Notes: generated by a model from the letters alone, not told the origin. Shown: positions 44,299 to 54,545, counted from the first letter of the stretch. The stretch: DNA of 64,000 nucleotides from Myxococcales bacterium (GCA_029861865.1 JAOTYL010000004.1:237501-301500), one strand, 5' to 3'. Numbers and translations are program-made.

Positions 44299-44421
44299 GC
44301 CAAAACCTATCTTGACTGGCTAGCGGAATGGTTGCCAGAGGGCAAGAGTGAGGATCGACACAACTCGGCCGGCCTGGTATGACGTTGCGTCGCCGAGAGA
44401 TTCGGTTTCTACATCATCGCC

Positions 44422-45165
44422 ATGAAGATCATCCCCGTACCGTGTTTGAGTGACAACTATGCATATCTCGTCGTTCAGGACGGTCGAGCGGCGGTTGTCG
44501 ACCCGTCCGAGGCCGATCCGGTGCTGGTCGCCATCGAGAAGGCAGGTGTCGAGCTCGTCGAGATTTGGCTCACCCATCATCATTGGGACCACGTCGGCGG
44601 TATAGAGGGCTTGGTCGACGAGTGTCGCATCGAAGCTGTTCGCGGATCAGCGTACGACCACAAACACAGTCGCATTCCACACCAAACGGTTGCGCTCTCC
44701 GACGGCGAAACTTTCGAGTTCGGGGGGGCAGCCGTCGACATCATGGAGATCCCCGGGCACACGCTTGGGGCCATCGCCTACGTCACCGAAGGAAACCTTT
44801 TCAGCGGTGACACGCTCTTCATCGCAGGCTGCGGCCGCGTCTTTGAGGGCACGATGGAGATGATGTCCCAGTCGCTCGCGAAGCTGCGCGATTTGCCATT
44901 GACGACTCAGGTTTGGTGCGGGCATGAGTACACGGTGAACAATCTCCGTTTCGCCAAAACGGTCGAACCCGACAACCCCGACATCGATCTTGCTCTCGCG
45001 GAGGCTACTTCAGCGCGAGCCGAAGGAAGGCACACGGTTCCAGGCCGGATGGATCGCGAGCTCGGCACGAACCCGTTCCTCAGGTTCGACGACCCACGCA
45101 TCGCGCGGGGCCGCGATCCCGTCGCATCCTTCACGGCCATCCGTGGAGCAAAAGATAGTTTCTGA
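44422..45165 (+). CDS. gloB: Hydroxyacylglutathione hydrolase (glyoxalase II)
   Basis: A 247-residue metallo-beta-lactamase-fold thioesterase that hydrolyses S-lactoylglutathione in methylglyoxal detoxification. The metal motif THHHWDHVGG (about 51-60), the later IPGHTLG, SGDTLF and the C-terminal CGHEYTVNNLRFA (His of the second site) are all present, and the length fits GloB. It is convergent with the SDR gene, one nucleotide apart. Confidence 0.93.
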   Translation: MKIIPVPCLSDNYAYLVVQDGRAAVVDPSEADPVLVAIEKAGVELVEIWLTHHHWDHVGGIEGLVDECRIEAVRGSAYDHKHSRIPHQTVALSDGETFEFGGAAVDIMEIPGHTLGAIAYVTEGNLFSGDTLFIAGCGRVFEGTMEMMSQSLAKLRDLPLTTQVWCGHEYTVNNLRFAKTVEPDNPDIDLALAEATSARAEGRHTVPGRMDRELGTNPFLRFDDPRIARGRDPVASFTAIRGAKDSF

Positions 45166-45166
45166 A

Positions 45167-45991
45167 CTAGTCGTCCTTCGAGCCCTGCATCCGCTCCAAC
45201 GAGCCACGCATCAGTGAGAGGGTCCAGCTGCGCGGGAGTAAGCGCGACATCAATCTCGACGACAGTCGATCGGCGAAGGTGGGAATCACGACGGGCCGTC
45301 GACCAAGCGCACGAAGGGTGCCGAGCGCCACCGCCTCTGGGTCGTTCATCGGAACGAAGAAAGGCACCACTTGGTCGAGCTCGAGCTTCTTGATGGGGGT
45401 GGTATTTGTGAGCCCAGGACAAACCGCCATCACGTCGATGCCGCTTCCGCGAAGCTCGCTCCACAGGCCCGCGGCGAGATTGAGCCCGTAGCCTTTGGTG
45501 GCGGAGTAGTGACTGAAGTAGGGTGCGCCGGTGAACGCGGATACCGAAGACACGATGATCAACGCACCGCGGCCCCGGTTGGCCATCGTTCGTCCAATCG
45601 TGTGCGTCAGGATGAGCGTGGCGCGGCAGTTGAGGTCGAGGGTAGCGAGGTGGTCGTCGAGAGGGATGTCGAAGAACCGGTCCATAGGTGAAATGCCCGC
45701 GTTGTTGACGAGCAGGCCGATCTCGTACGCCGCTGCCCATTCACGCGCTTTTTCTGCGAGGCCGTCTTCGGAAAGGTCGCAGACGATCGCCTGAGCATCG
45801 ATCCCGTGTGTTGCGTGAAGATCTCGTGCGAGCGCCTGCGTTTCTTTCGCTTCGCGGTCGACCAACAGAAGATCGAAGCCGTCCCCCGCGAGGTCCTCGG
45901 CAAACGCTCGCCCGATGCCGCGCGCTGCGCCCGTGACCAGCGCGTACCCGTCATAGCGATCATGTAGTCCCAGTTTCGTGCGATTCGCCAA
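45167..45991 (-). CDS. Short-chain dehydrogenase/reductase
   Basis: A 274-residue Rossmann-fold oxidoreductase: cofactor motif TGAARGIG near residue 20, the NNAGIS motif near 96, catalytic Ser in SSVSAF and Tyr-x3-Lys in YSATKG. The Asp after the second strand (LVDRE) favours NAD over NADP. The substrate is unknown. The C-terminal 60 residues are basic and may touch the membrane. The start is TTG with AAGGAG upstream. CPBP and exonuclease genes lie upstream on the same strand. Confidence 0.88.
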   Translation of the reverse strand: MANRTKLGLHDRYDGYALVTGAARGIGRAFAEDLAGDGFDLLLVDREAKETQALARDLHATHGIDAQAIVCDLSEDGLAEKAREWAAAYEIGLLVNNAGISPMDRFFDIPLDDHLATLDLNCRATLILTHTIGRTMANRGRGALIIVSSVSAFTGAPYFSHYSATKGYGLNLAAGLWSELRGSGIDVMAVCPGLTNTTPIKKLELDQVVPFFVPMNDPEAVALGTLRALGRRPVVIPTFADRLSSRLMSRLLPRSWTLSLMRGSLERMQGSKDD

Positions 45992-46002
45992 GCGGTGCTC
46001 CT

Positions 46003-46902
46003 TCAGCGCGTCGTCAGGCGGCCCTTGTCACGAGCGCGGTCGTGGATCCAGAAGACGGCGAAGACCGCGAGAAGGCCCGCAACTCCGGACAATCCGTAGT
46101 AAGGTCTGAGCCACCAGGGCGACCCAAACGTGAGGTCGAGGGCTGCGGCGGTGAGGGCGACAAGCGTTCCACGAGCGAGTGCGGTCGCGATAACGGACCC
46201 GCTTCGCACCCGTATGTACACCAGAACCCACGATGCCACGACGCACCATGGAAGCCCAAGCGCGACACTTGTAATCCCGGAGACACCGTAGAGGTTCCCG
46301 ACCGCGACCGAGGGCGCCAGCCACAACCACCACAAGACGCCGATCGCGGTTGAGCGGCTCCAAAAACCACCGGGAATTTCGCGAAAGAAGTAGCCGCGAA
46401 ACGCAATCTCATCGCAGAAGGCGAGAAGCAGGTTGAAGGTCAAGCCAGCGGGCATTCCCAAGACGATCAACATCAATGGATGTGGTGGGCGATTTTGCGC
46501 GAGGTACTCTTCGAACTCGGTCATCTGCTCGGGAGGCACCATCGAGCGTTTGTTCTCGATCAACTGCTCCACCGTGAGCACGGGCTCGTAGCCGGCCCAC
46601 CACGTCACGAGAATGGCGACGGCAAGAACCGCTACCGGCACCAACCACGCCACCAACCACCACCAGCTCACGACGAAGCGAATTCCGAGCGGCTCGAGAA
46701 TGGGCTGCTTGAGAACTGGCCCTTGCATGAACAGCACGGCGACCAGCGCGGGAAAGGCGTACCAGACCGCTATCGCGCGCCCGATGGCTCCGGTCCACTC
46801 GATGTCTTGCCACCACATCGCGAAAACCGGCGTCCAGCTTCCGACGGCCATCAGTACAAAAGGGATCCCGATCAGCCGTGCTCTCGTGGCCCGAAAGCTC
46901 AC
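46003..46902 (-). CDS. CPBP-type intramembrane protease homologue
   Basis: A 299-residue membrane protein with eight or so helices. The CPBP motif 1 is present as CDEIAFRGYFF, with Asp-Glu in place of the canonical Glu-Glu of EExxxR. Motif 2 is weak, so catalytic activity is uncertain. Relatives cleave prenylated or bacteriocin-like substrates or act as immunity proteins. The GTG start at 46902 overlaps the exonuclease stop as GTGA; the longer upstream frame is antisense to nothing useful and overlaps that gene. Confidence 0.75.
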   Translation of the reverse strand: MSFRATRARLIGIPFVLMAVGSWTPVFAMWWQDIEWTGAIGRAIAVWYAFPALVAVLFMQGPVLKQPILEPLGIRFVVSWWWLVAWLVPVAVLAVAILVTWWAGYEPVLTVEQLIENKRSMVPPEQMTEFEEYLAQNRPPHPLMLIVLGMPAGLTFNLLLAFCDEIAFRGYFFREIPGGFWSRSTAIGVLWWLWLAPSVAVGNLYGVSGITSVALGLPWCVVASWVLVYIRVRSGSVIATALARGTLVALTAAALDLTFGSPWWLRPYYGLSGVAGLLAVFAVFWIHDRARDKGRLTTR

Positions 46903-47672
46903 CGAAACCGTTTCCAGGCGGCAAGCTCGGCATCTTGAAACGCCGCGTAGCGTTTCTGGAGTCGGATGAGCTCTCCGTAAATGCGCGGCATCTGCGATGC
47001 GAGCGCAAGGAGTACCCTCCCGGTAGCCTCGGCGTCGCCGGCTGCGCGGTGGGCTCGCTCGAGCGCTATCCCGAGGTGCGTGGTCACATCCGAGAGCTTT
47101 CTGCTCGAAAGCTCTTTGAGGATCTCGCGTGCCCAGACGAGGGGATCGACCCACACGATGTCTTCTCGCGCCGCCGGCGGCATGTCCCCAGCCGTCATTC
47201 CTTCAGGAGCCGCACGCCCGAGCTCTGCCTTCAGGAATCCTCGATCGAAATCGGCGTTGTATGCGACCGGAAGCCTCCCTTGGATGAGCTCCAAAACCTG
47301 CGGCATGACCGTGGCGAAGTCGGGCGCTCCTTGGAGCTCTTCGTCGGTGATCCCGTGCACAGCACGCGCTTCTTCTGGTACGGGAATACCGGGATTGACG
47401 AGAAGACCTTCTCGCCGGGTCACCTGACCCTTGTCGAAACATACGATCCCGATTTCGATGACGCGGTCTGTCTCCGGATCGCGCCCAGTGGTTTCGAAGT
47501 CGATTACGGCGAAAGGAATGTCCTCCCACGCCATCCCAGGCTCGAACTCGTGGCACAAGCCTTCGACGTTCTGAATCGCTTTGGCGATCAGGTCTGCGAT
47601 CCCCGGGTAGTGGCGCCCCGTGGGAAAGCACCCGCACACATCCGCTCGTCCCCGCACGACCGGAAGATGCAC
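46899..47672 (-). CDS. DEDDh 3'-5' exonuclease (DnaQ-like)
   Basis: A 257-residue nuclease. The three exonuclease motifs are clear: VIDFETTG (Asp, Glu), NADFDRGFL (Asp) and HRAAGDA (His, Asp), with HGITDEEL between. It resembles the epsilon proofreading subunit or RNase T-like enzymes acting alone. The start is uncertain: GTG 47672 and GTG 47657 are both possible, and both fall in the short gap divergent from the GluQ-RS gene. A C-terminal helical extension of about 40 residues follows the domain. Confidence 0.85.
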   Translation of the reverse strand: MHLPVVRGRADVCGCFPTGRHYPGIADLIAKAIQNVEGLCHEFEPGMAWEDIPFAVIDFETTGRDPETDRVIEIGIVCFDKGQVTRREGLLVNPGIPVPEEARAVHGITDEELQGAPDFATVMPQVLELIQGRLPVAYNADFDRGFLKAELGRAAPEGMTAGDMPPAAREDIVWVDPLVWAREILKELSSRKLSDVTTHLGIALERAHRAAGDAEATGRVLLALASQMPRIYGELIRLQKRYAAFQDAELAAWKRFR

Positions 47673-47711
47673 CCTATGGCAGCCTCGGTGCAAGTCGTAT
47701 AAACAAAGCGC

Positions 47712-48611
47712 GTGAGCTCCCCCTACCGAACACGGTTTGCGCCGTCGCCGACCGGGAAATTGCACCTCGGACATGCGCGGACATCACTCGTGGCCTGGCT
47801 CCGGGCGCGCAAGCTCGGAGGACAGATCGTGATGCGCATCGAGGACATCGACCGGCCACGCGTCGTTCCGGGCGCGGCTGACGCGATCTGCCGAGACCAC
47901 GAGTGGCTCGGGCTCGATTGGGACGAAGGCCCGGTGTTCCAGTCGACACGGGGCGAGGCGTACGAAGCGGCGCTCGACACGTTGAGTCGCGCTCGGTTGG
48001 TTTACCCGTGCACCTGCTCGCGCAAAGAGATCGCCAAGGTTGCCAGCGCCCCTCATGGCGATCACGGGCCTCGCTATCCGGGTAGCTGCCGCGACGGCCC
48101 GACGAAGCCGGGACGCGCTGCCGCGCTGCGGTTTCGTTTCGACGATCCTTCGCCGGGGTTCGAAGACCTATTGTGCGGAGTCTGCAGCGAAGGGATAGTC
48201 GGCGGAGACTTCGTCCTTCGTCGCTTCGACGGGATTTGGGCCTACCAGCTTGCAGTTGTCGTCGACGACGCCGACATGGGCATCACCGAAGTCGTCCGTG
48301 GCTCCGATCTGCTTTCGTCTACCCCGCGTCAAATCGCACTCTTCAAAGCGCTCGGTCGCCCAGTTCCGAGATTCGCGCACGTCTCGCTGGTGGTCGATCC
48401 GGACGGCGTGCGGCTTTCGAAGCGACATGGAGCGACGGCGATCGGGGCACTTCGTGACGCTGGGCGCTCTGCGGAGGAGGTGATCGGCGAGCTTGCTTGC
48501 TCGCTTGGAATCACGGCTACGGCGGCGCCGATTCAGCCCGAAGAGTTGGTTTCGCGTTTCGCCCTCGAGGAGATTTCCCGCTCATCGTTCGTTTGGGATC
48601 CCAGGGGTTGA
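47712..48611 (+). CDS. gluQ: Glutamyl-Q tRNA(Asp) synthetase
   Basis: A 299-residue paralogue of glutamyl-tRNA synthetase lacking the anticodon-binding domain. It charges glutamate onto queuosine of tRNA-Asp. HLGH (residues 18-21) stands for HIGH and LSKRH for KMSKS. The zinc site Cys-x-Cys ... Tyr-x3-Cys (CTC, YPGSC) typical of GluQ-RS is present. The GTG start is 8 nt after TATAAA (47698-47703) with no ribosome site, another leaderless-type start. Confidence 0.9.
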   Translation: MSSPYRTRFAPSPTGKLHLGHARTSLVAWLRARKLGGQIVMRIEDIDRPRVVPGAADAICRDHEWLGLDWDEGPVFQSTRGEAYEAALDTLSRARLVYPCTCSRKEIAKVASAPHGDHGPRYPGSCRDGPTKPGRAAALRFRFDDPSPGFEDLLCGVCSEGIVGGDFVLRRFDGIWAYQLAVVVDDADMGITEVVRGSDLLSSTPRQIALFKALGRPVPRFAHVSLVVDPDGVRLSKRHGATAIGALRDAGRSAEEVIGELACSLGITATAAPIQPEELVSRFALEEISRSSFVWDPRG

Positions 48612-48667
48612 CTTTTGCTCGATTTTCGCACCTGATTCATGAACGATCATGTGCTGAGGAGTCCACC

Positions 48668-49285
48668 ATGACATCGAGCGAAAGGCTGATGGAAATCGCC
48701 GAGCGACTAGCGGAGCTCGACCCTGTCAGGACGTACCCAGAGCGTGGAGCAGGCCTGATCGCCGGCTTGGTCGGCGCGGCCGCATACCGTCTCGACCGCG
48801 CTGACCGTGAAGGGTTGAACAGTGAGTCGACGCTGACAAACACCGAGCCAACGATCTCGCTCCCGCTTCGCCAAGGCCGCCAACAGGTCGGTATCCTCCA
48901 TCTCGAGATCGTCGGTGACGCGCCTGCCGGTAACCAGCTCGAGCTTCTCAAGTGGGCTTCGCGACTTTACGCAAGAGGTCTCGACTACGTCGATCGGCTT
49001 GCCGACGAAGGCGGGCGTCGTCCAGGTGAGGCCGTCGAACAAACACTCCGTCGCGCGCCGTTGACACCACGCGAACGTGATGTGGTCTCTTTGCTGGTAG
49101 CCGGGTCGAGCACTCGAGACATCGCAAGTGAGACCGGTCTCACCGTCTCGACCGTCAATACGTACTTGAAGCGGATCTTTTCGAAGCTCGGCGTCCATTC
49201 GAGAGTCGAATTGATCGCCCGGATGGCTGGGACAGCTACGATCCCGCCGCGCTCGAGCTATGAGGCGCCACCCCACGCGGATTGA
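48668..49285 (+). CDS. LuxR-type transcriptional regulator
   Basis: A 205-residue regulator. The N-terminal 120 residues look like a small GAF-like sensor domain. The C-terminal LuxR helix-turn-helix runs from [12 protein letters not shown] to [11 protein letters not shown] (about 135-188), with [23 protein letters not shown] in the middle positions. GAGGAG precedes the ATG. A TTGACT -35-like box at 48608-48613 and a small inverted repeat CATGA-N4-TCATG at 48638-48651 lie upstream. The stop overlaps the moaC start as TGATG, so the two are translationally coupled. Confidence 0.85.
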   Translation: MTSSERLMEIAERLAELDPVRTYPERGAGLIAGLVGAAAYRLDRADREGLNSESTLTNTEPTISLPLRQGRQQVGILHLEIVGDAPAGNQLELLKWASRLYARGLDYVDRLADEGGRRPGEAVEQTLRRAPLTPRERDVVSLLVAGSSTRDIASETGLTVSTVNTYLKRIFSKLGVHSRVELIARMAGTATIPPRSSYEAPPHAD

Positions 49286-49773
49286 TGAACCGAGACGACC
49301 AGCTGACTCATTTGGACCGCGAAGGCCAGGCTCGCATGGTCGACGTGGGCGAAAAAGACAAGACCGCTCGTGAAGCCAAGGCACGCGCGACCGTCCGGAT
49401 GAAGCCGGAGACGCGTCGAGTTCTTTTATCGGGGGAGGTACCTAAAGGCGATGCGCTCGCTGTCGCGCGCATAGCCGGGATTCAAGCGGCGAAGCGGACG
49501 TCGGAGCTCATCCCGTTGTGTCATCCGCTCGCGATCACCAGCTGTGACGTCGAGTTTCGCCCTGCCGACGACGACGAGCGTTTCGTGATCGAAGCATCGG
49601 TACGCTGCGCGGATCGAACCGGAGTCGAAATGGAAGCCCTCACGGCGGTGTCGGTCGCGGCGCTGACCCTATACGACATGCTCAAGGCGATCGATCGCGC
49701 CTTGGTGATCGAAGAGGTCGTCTTGCTCGAGAAGCAAGGGGGCCGAACCGGCCACTATCGACGCGGACGCTAA
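49285..49773 (+). CDS. moaC: Cyclic pyranopterin monophosphate synthase
   Basis: A 162-residue enzyme of molybdenum-cofactor synthesis that, after MoaA, forms cyclic pyranopterin monophosphate. [14 protein letters not shown] (residues 19-32), LIPLCHPL and the [20 protein letters not shown] segment with catalytic Lys (LKAID) are all present. No other moa gene is nearby. The product supports the molybdopterin oxidoreductase at 16234. Coupling to a LuxR regulator is unusual. Its 3' end overlaps the convergent flippase gene by 4 nt. Confidence 0.95.
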   Translation: MNRDDQLTHLDREGQARMVDVGEKDKTAREAKARATVRMKPETRRVLLSGEVPKGDALAVARIAGIQAAKRTSELIPLCHPLAITSCDVEFRPADDDERFVIEASVRCADRTGVEMEALTAVSVAALTLYDMLKAIDRALVIEEVVLLEKQGGRTGHYRRGR

Positions 49774-51308
49774 TCGCGCCGGATGATCCTGCGGAGAGCG
49801 TGCCAGTCGCTCGAGGACAGCTCCCGGGTGACGACCAGGACTCCCAGCATCCCAGCGAAACCGAGAGCCAGAGCTGCCAGGGCGTGCACTGGTGACGCGT
49901 GGGGCACTGCGGCCGCCACCGCATATCCAACGCTCGCCGCCAATGCGGCGCGAATCCACGTTAGGACGGGGATGAACACGCCGAAGAGAAAGCGGACCGC
50001 CAGCGCCGACCCCACGAGCGCCACCGCCATTCCGATCGCCGTACCCGTCGCTGCTGCTCCGAGCGTTTCCGGCCCAAGGCCCGCTCGCATGATGAGAAGC
50101 CGGTTCGCGACGACCACTGCGATCAACGAGACCCCCGCAATGCCTGCCGCAAGCGCTGGCTGTCCAGCTCCGCTGATCGCGGTCGCGGCGACTGCGAAAA
50201 GCGCGAAGGCGACGATCCCAAAAATGAGGATCGCGAGCGCCGGCGCCCCCGCGACGTAATCCGCCGGGTAGGCGAGTCGCACCACGCCCTCCGCCGCTCC
50301 CGAAATCGGTGCGGCAACCGACAGGAGCAACAGCAACGACAACCGCATGGCGTGTTGAATCGTCGACCGTGCTGCATCTCGGTCTCCGAGTGACGTGGCC
50401 TTGCTGATCATTGGAAACACGATGAACGTCATCGAGATGATCAGTTGGTAGGGGACGAAAGCAAAAGTTTGCGCCGCACGATAATAACCGACGTACTGGT
50501 TCGCGATGTCGACCGCCGCCTGTGCGGAAGTCGCGCCCAGGAGCGCCATTTCGGTTGCGGTCCGCTTGAGCACCTGGATGTCGATCAACAGGATCCCGTT
50601 GAGACAGACCTGGTAGGTCCAGATCGGCGCCATGAAGCCGATCCAGCGCCGAAGCGGAAGCCCTTTGCCGGGTCTACCCCAGCCCACCCAGATCAATGCA
50701 ATCGACAAGATCGACGCGGCTGCGGCCGCGAAGCCGATCACGGCGCCTATCGCGCCGATGCCAATCGCTGCACCCGTCAGAATCCCCGTGGTCCGCAGAA
50801 CCGAAAAGGTGGCGTCTAGGCGAGCCTGCTGTCCAAACAAATGCCGCCCATTGAGGCTGCCCACAATCGATGCATACAGCCCGTACGCAAACACCATGCC
50901 CGACGCGATTCGCAGCAACGGAGTGAGCTGTTCGTCGAGCAGCACGCGCGAAACGGCTGGAGCAAGGATAAAAAGGGCCGCAGCCAACGTGCCTCCAACG
51001 AGCGTCTGCACCCGGAGCGCCTGCCGAAGCGTCATGTCGGCCTTGCTCTCGTCCTCGCTCACGAATTTCGAGACCGACTGGATCGTGGCGACGATCAGCA
51101 CGTTGTTGAAGATCGACACCCCGCTCATCGCAGCCGAGTACAACCCGAACTCCTTCGCTTCGCCGAAGATCCTCGGCAACAAGAGCTGAACCCCGTAGCC
51201 GGTGATGATGAAGAAGACCTTGGCGCCCGCGATCGACATCAAGCCGCGGCCCGCACGCCTGGCATCATCTGAAGAATTCACCGCGGCCGGTTGTGACGTT
51301 CTTGCCAA
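49770..51308 (-). CDS. Polysaccharide-type lipid flippase (MOP superfamily)
   Basis: A 512-residue membrane protein with 14 or so helices, typical of the polysaccharide biosynthesis/Wzx branch of the MOP superfamily (opening [35 protein letters not shown] mid-protein). It is expected to move a lipid-linked sugar across the inner membrane. The start is uncertain: TTG 51308 has no ribosome site, and GTG 51281 or ATG 51239 are alternatives. No glycosyltransferases are adjacent. Confidence 0.8.
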   Translation of the reverse strand: MARTSQPAAVNSSDDARRAGRGLMSIAGAKVFFIITGYGVQLLLPRIFGEAKEFGLYSAAMSGVSIFNNVLIVATIQSVSKFVSEDESKADMTLRQALRVQTLVGGTLAAALFILAPAVSRVLLDEQLTPLLRIASGMVFAYGLYASIVGSLNGRHLFGQQARLDATFSVLRTTGILTGAAIGIGAIGAVIGFAAAAASILSIALIWVGWGRPGKGLPLRRWIGFMAPIWTYQVCLNGILLIDIQVLKRTATEMALLGATSAQAAVDIANQYVGYYRAAQTFAFVPYQLIISMTFIVFPMISKATSLGDRDAARSTIQHAMRLSLLLLLSVAAPISGAAEGVVRLAYPADYVAGAPALAILIFGIVAFALFAVAATAISGAGQPALAAGIAGVSLIAVVVANRLLIMRAGLGPETLGAAATGTAIGMAVALVGSALAVRFLFGVFIPVLTWIRAALAASVGYAVAAAVPHASPVHALAALALGFAGMLGVLVVTRELSSSDWHALRRIIRRD

Positions 51309-51358
51309 AGTGGGTCAAGGGTTGACTTGGATCGTCGTATGGCGCCAATTACGGCCCA

Positions 51359-52420
51359 GTGAAGCTCGTGTTTTTCCGGTCGAGGCGCAACGCGTACAGC
51401 CGCCTGATCTCTGCGGCGGCGGTCATTCTGGGCGTCCTCCTTCTGGGCGCCACGTCCTATTATGCCGTCGGCGAGGGTCGTTGGTCGTGGTTCGACTGTT
51501 TCTACATGACGATCATCACCCTCTCGACGGTCGGTTTCGCCGAGACGCTCGAGGGGATGAACGAGCACCCGGAGGCCCGTGTACTCACGATCGCCCTGAT
51601 CGTCCTTGGCAGCGCCACCCTGCTTTATTTCATTTCTAGTCTCACCGCTTTGATCGTAGAAGGTGACCTACAAGGGATTCTGAGGCGTAGGACCATGCAA
51701 CGCGCAATCGGTACTTTGAATAATCACATCATCGTGTGTGGCATCGGGACTACGGGTCGCCACATTGCGACCGAGCTCAGTGCAGTCGGCGTTCCATTCG
51801 TCGTCATCGACACGGACCGTGCCCGGCTCGAAGAGCTGAACGAAGAGTTCGAGGGCAACCTGCGTTACGTTCTCGGCGACGCTACCGACGACCACATTCT
51901 CGAGCTAGCCGGCGTCGAGCGCGCAAAAGGCATCATCTCGGCGCTCAACGACGACAAAGCGAATCTCTTCGTCACGATTAGCGCGCGGGCCCTCAACCCG
52001 ACTGCCCGAATCGTCGCCAAATCGATCGAGTCCTCGACCGAAGCCAAGCTCCGGCGGGCAGGAGCGGACGCGGTGGTCGCTCCAAACTACATCGGCGGCG
52101 TGCGACTCTTCAGCGAGATGGTGAGCCCCAAAACGGTCGCTTTCTTGGATCGAATCGTCCGTTTCGGTAGCGGGATCAGCGTCGGCATCGAGGCGATCGA
52201 CATCCCCGAGGGGAGCCCGCTCGCCGGCAAACGTCTCGCCGAGACGGACGTCCGGGAAGCGGGTGCTCTTGTCGTCGCCGTGCACCGCGCCGACGGCGAC
52301 TACGTCTACAATCCTGGCAGCGAGCACCTCCTCCAGGAGGGCGATTCGCTGATCGTATTGGCGGAATCTCAGGACGTCGCGAACCTGCGCGCGGGCGTGG
52401 CGGCTGGGGCCGGCACCTAG
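51359..52420 (+). CDS. Two-helix potassium channel with RCK domain
   Basis: A 353-residue ion channel: two membrane helices (about 14-35 and 76-98) around a pore loop whose filter reads TVGF instead of TVGY, then a cytoplasmic RCK/TrkA-N domain (IIVCGIGTTGRH at about 122, VIDTDRAR, LGDATDD) and a TrkA-C domain at the end. Four copies would make a K+ channel gated by ligand binding to the RCK ring. It is divergent from the flippase gene, with TTGACT at 51322-51327 in between. Confidence 0.9.
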   Translation: MKLVFFRSRRNAYSRLISAAAVILGVLLLGATSYYAVGEGRWSWFDCFYMTIITLSTVGFAETLEGMNEHPEARVLTIALIVLGSATLLYFISSLTALIVEGDLQGILRRRTMQRAIGTLNNHIIVCGIGTTGRHIATELSAVGVPFVVIDTDRARLEELNEEFEGNLRYVLGDATDDHILELAGVERAKGIISALNDDKANLFVTISARALNPTARIVAKSIESSTEAKLRRAGADAVVAPNYIGGVRLFSEMVSPKTVAFLDRIVRFGSGISVGIEAIDIPEGSPLAGKRLAETDVREAGALVVAVHRADGDYVYNPGSEHLLQEGDSLIVLAESQDVANLRAGVAAGAGT

Positions 52421-52454
52421 GACAATTTGTAGGTAATTCGGGGCTAGCTGGACC

Positions 52455-52482
52455 TTGACGCGCTCATCGCCGTGGTTAGGTT
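52455..52482 (+). promoter_or_regulatory. Promoter TTGACG-N16-TAGGTT for dnaK
   Basis: The -35 is at 52455-52460 and the -10 at 52477-52482, giving a leader of about 40 nt with AAGGAG before the dnaK ATG. A sigma32-type -10 (CCCCAT) and a CIRCE inverted repeat were looked for and not seen. Confidence 0.5.
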
Positions 52483-52527
52483 GGCTCACATCCGGTAGCA
52501 GCCCGGAGCAAAAGGAGACAGGAAAAC

Positions 52528-54444
52528 ATGGGAAAGATTATCGGCATCGACCTCGGGACGACGAACTCCGTCGTAGCGGTGATGGAGGGCAAGGACCCGA
52601 AGGTCATCGTGAATGAGGAGGGTGACCGGATTACCCCGTCCGTGGTGGCTTGGGACGACCAAGGCGAAGTCCTCGTCGGTCAAATCGCCAAGCGTCAGGC
52701 GATCACGAACCCAGAGGGAACGGTCTATTCCACCAAGCGCTTCATGGGTCGCCGCCACGACGAGCTCGGTGACGACGCGACGCGCATGCCTTACAAGGTG
52801 ATCAAGCGCGAAAACGGCGATGCGGGGTTCGAAGTGCGCGGTAAGGAGCTGTCGCCTCCAGAGGTATCGGCGCAGGTGCTCCGCAAGCTGAAGAAGGCCG
52901 CGGAGAACTACCTCGGCGAGCCCGTCACTGACGCGGTCATCACCGTGCCGGCCTATTTCAACGACTCTCAGCGTCAAGCCACGAAGGACGCTGGCAAGAT
53001 CGCCGGGCTCGATGTGAAGCGAATCGTCAACGAGCCGACGGCGGCCGCTCTGGCCTATGGCCTCGACAAGACCGAGGACCATCTCATCGCAGTCTATGAC
53101 TTTGGTGGCGGTACGTTCGACATTTCGATTCTCGAGGTCGGTGACAAAGTCGTCGACGTGGTGAGCACCAACGGCGACACGCACCTCGGTGGCGACGACA
53201 TCGACGAGAAGATCATCAAGTACCTGATCGCCGAGTTCAAAAAGGACACCGGCATCGACGTGAGCAAGGACAAGATGGTCCTCCAGCGCCTCAAGGACGC
53301 CGCAGAAAAGGCCAAGATCGAGCTCAGCAACAAGCTCGAGACCACGGTCAATCTGCCCTTCCTCACGGCCGACGCGTCGGGTCCGAAGCATCTCAACATT
53401 CGATTGACGCGTGCGAAGCTCGAGTCGATGATCGAAGATCTGGTTCAACGCACGCTCGAGCCGGTCAAGAAGGCGCTGTCCGACTCTGGGAAGACGGCCG
53501 CGGACATTGCCGAGGTCGTGCTCGTCGGTGGTTCGACCCGAATGCCGCTCGTACAGGAAACCGTCACCAAGTTCTTCGGCAAGGAGCCCCACAAGGGCGT
53601 GAATCCGGATGAGGTCGTTGCACTCGGCGCGGCGGTTCAGGCCGGCGTTCTTTCAGGCGACGTGCAGGACATGGTTCTGCTCGACGTGACTCCGCTGAGC
53701 CTCGGTGTCGAGACGCTCGGAGGCGTGATGACGGCACTCATTCCGCGGAACACCACCATCCCGACACGCAAAGAAGAGGTGTTCTCTACGGCCGAGGATA
53801 GTCAGACCAAAGTCGAGATCCATGTCCTTCAGGGCGAGCGCGCCGAAGCTACCAACAACCGTACGCTCGGGCGCTTCCACCTCGAGGGCATCATGCCTGC
53901 TCCGCGCGGGATCCCGAAGATCAAGGTTACCTTCGACATCGACGCAAACGGCATCCTGTCGGTGACAGCGAAGGACGAAGCGACCGCGAAAGACCAGAAG
54001 GTCACGATCACGTCGAACAGCGGCCTCTCCGACGAAGAGATCGAGAAGATGGTCGAAGATGCCGCATCCCACGAGGAAGAGGACAAGAAACGGCGAGAGC
54101 AAGTCGAGGCCCGCAACAAGGCCGATCAACTGGCCTACGGTGTCGAGAAGGCTCTCGAGGAAGTGAAAGACAAGCTTCCTGCCGAGAAGGTCGCCGACGT
54201 CGAGGCCAAGGTGAAGTCGCTTCGCGATGCCATCGAGGCCAACGATACCAGCGCGATCGCTTCGCGCTCTGCGGTGCTCGAGGCAGCGATGAAAGAAATC
54301 GCCGAGGTAGCGTACAGCACCGCGGCTGGCGCGGGCAACGGCGCCCCTGAGGGCGGTTCCGACGACTCGGCCGGCACTGCTTCCGATGATGGAGGCAAGG
54401 GCGACGACGACGTCATCGACGCAGAGTTCGAAGAAGGCGAGTAA
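52528..54444 (+). CDS. dnaK: Chaperone DnaK (Hsp70)
   Basis: A 638-residue Hsp70. The ATPase domain opens with GIDLGTTNS and carries DFGGGTFD (about 190) and VGGSTRMP; the linker [11 protein letters not shown] and the substrate domain follow. The C-terminus is Gly/Asp-rich and ends in DVIDAEFEE, the usual bacterial tail. AAGGAG precedes the ATG. No grpE or dnaJ lies next to it, so this may be one of several dnaK copies. Confidence 0.97.
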   Translation: MGKIIGIDLGTTNSVVAVMEGKDPKVIVNEEGDRITPSVVAWDDQGEVLVGQIAKRQAITNPEGTVYSTKRFMGRRHDELGDDATRMPYKVIKRENGDAGFEVRGKELSPPEVSAQVLRKLKKAAENYLGEPVTDAVITVPAYFNDSQRQATKDAGKIAGLDVKRIVNEPTAAALAYGLDKTEDHLIAVYDFGGGTFDISILEVGDKVVDVVSTNGDTHLGGDDIDEKIIKYLIAEFKKDTGIDVSKDKMVLQRLKDAAEKAKIELSNKLETTVNLPFLTADASGPKHLNIRLTRAKLESMIEDLVQRTLEPVKKALSDSGKTAADIAEVVLVGGSTRMPLVQETVTKFFGKEPHKGVNPDEVVALGAAVQAGVLSGDVQDMVLLDVTPLSLGVETLGGVMTALIPRNTTIPTRKEEVFSTAEDSQTKVEIHVLQGERAEATNNRTLGRFHLEGIMPAPRGIPKIKVTFDIDANGILSVTAKDEATAKDQKVTITSNSGLSDEEIEKMVEDAASHEEEDKKRREQVEARNKADQLAYGVEKALEEVKDKLPAEKVADVEAKVKSLRDAIEANDTSAIASRSAVLEAAMKEIAEVAYSTAAGAGNGAPEGGSDDSAGTASDDGGKGDDDVIDAEFEEGE

Positions 54445-54466
54445 CCCCCAGTAAAGCGGACGCTGC

Positions 54467-54545
54467 GCCCCGCCCACGGGGCTTCGCCGGCACCTCACCC
54501 CCTGGCGACGAAGTTGCTCTACGGGGTGGGCTTGCTCCGCCCCCC
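54467..54545. terminator. GC-rich hairpins after dnaK
   Basis: GCCCCG-N4-CGGGGC at 54467-54482 and a second GC-rich stem around 54523-54545 fill the space after dnaK. Neither is followed by a T-run. Termination here is plausible because the next operon begins at 54615. Confidence 0.35.

Noticed and set aside
48638..48651. CATGA-N4-TCATG inverted repeat upstream of the LuxR gene
   Set aside because: Arms of five bases are too short to support a binding site without other evidence.
52421..52527. CIRCE or sigma32 control of dnaK
   Set aside because: No TTAGCACTC/GAGTGCTAA inverted repeat and no CCCCAT-type -10 in the leader.
52486..53592. 368-codon open frame on the minus strand
   Set aside because: Antisense to dnaK.
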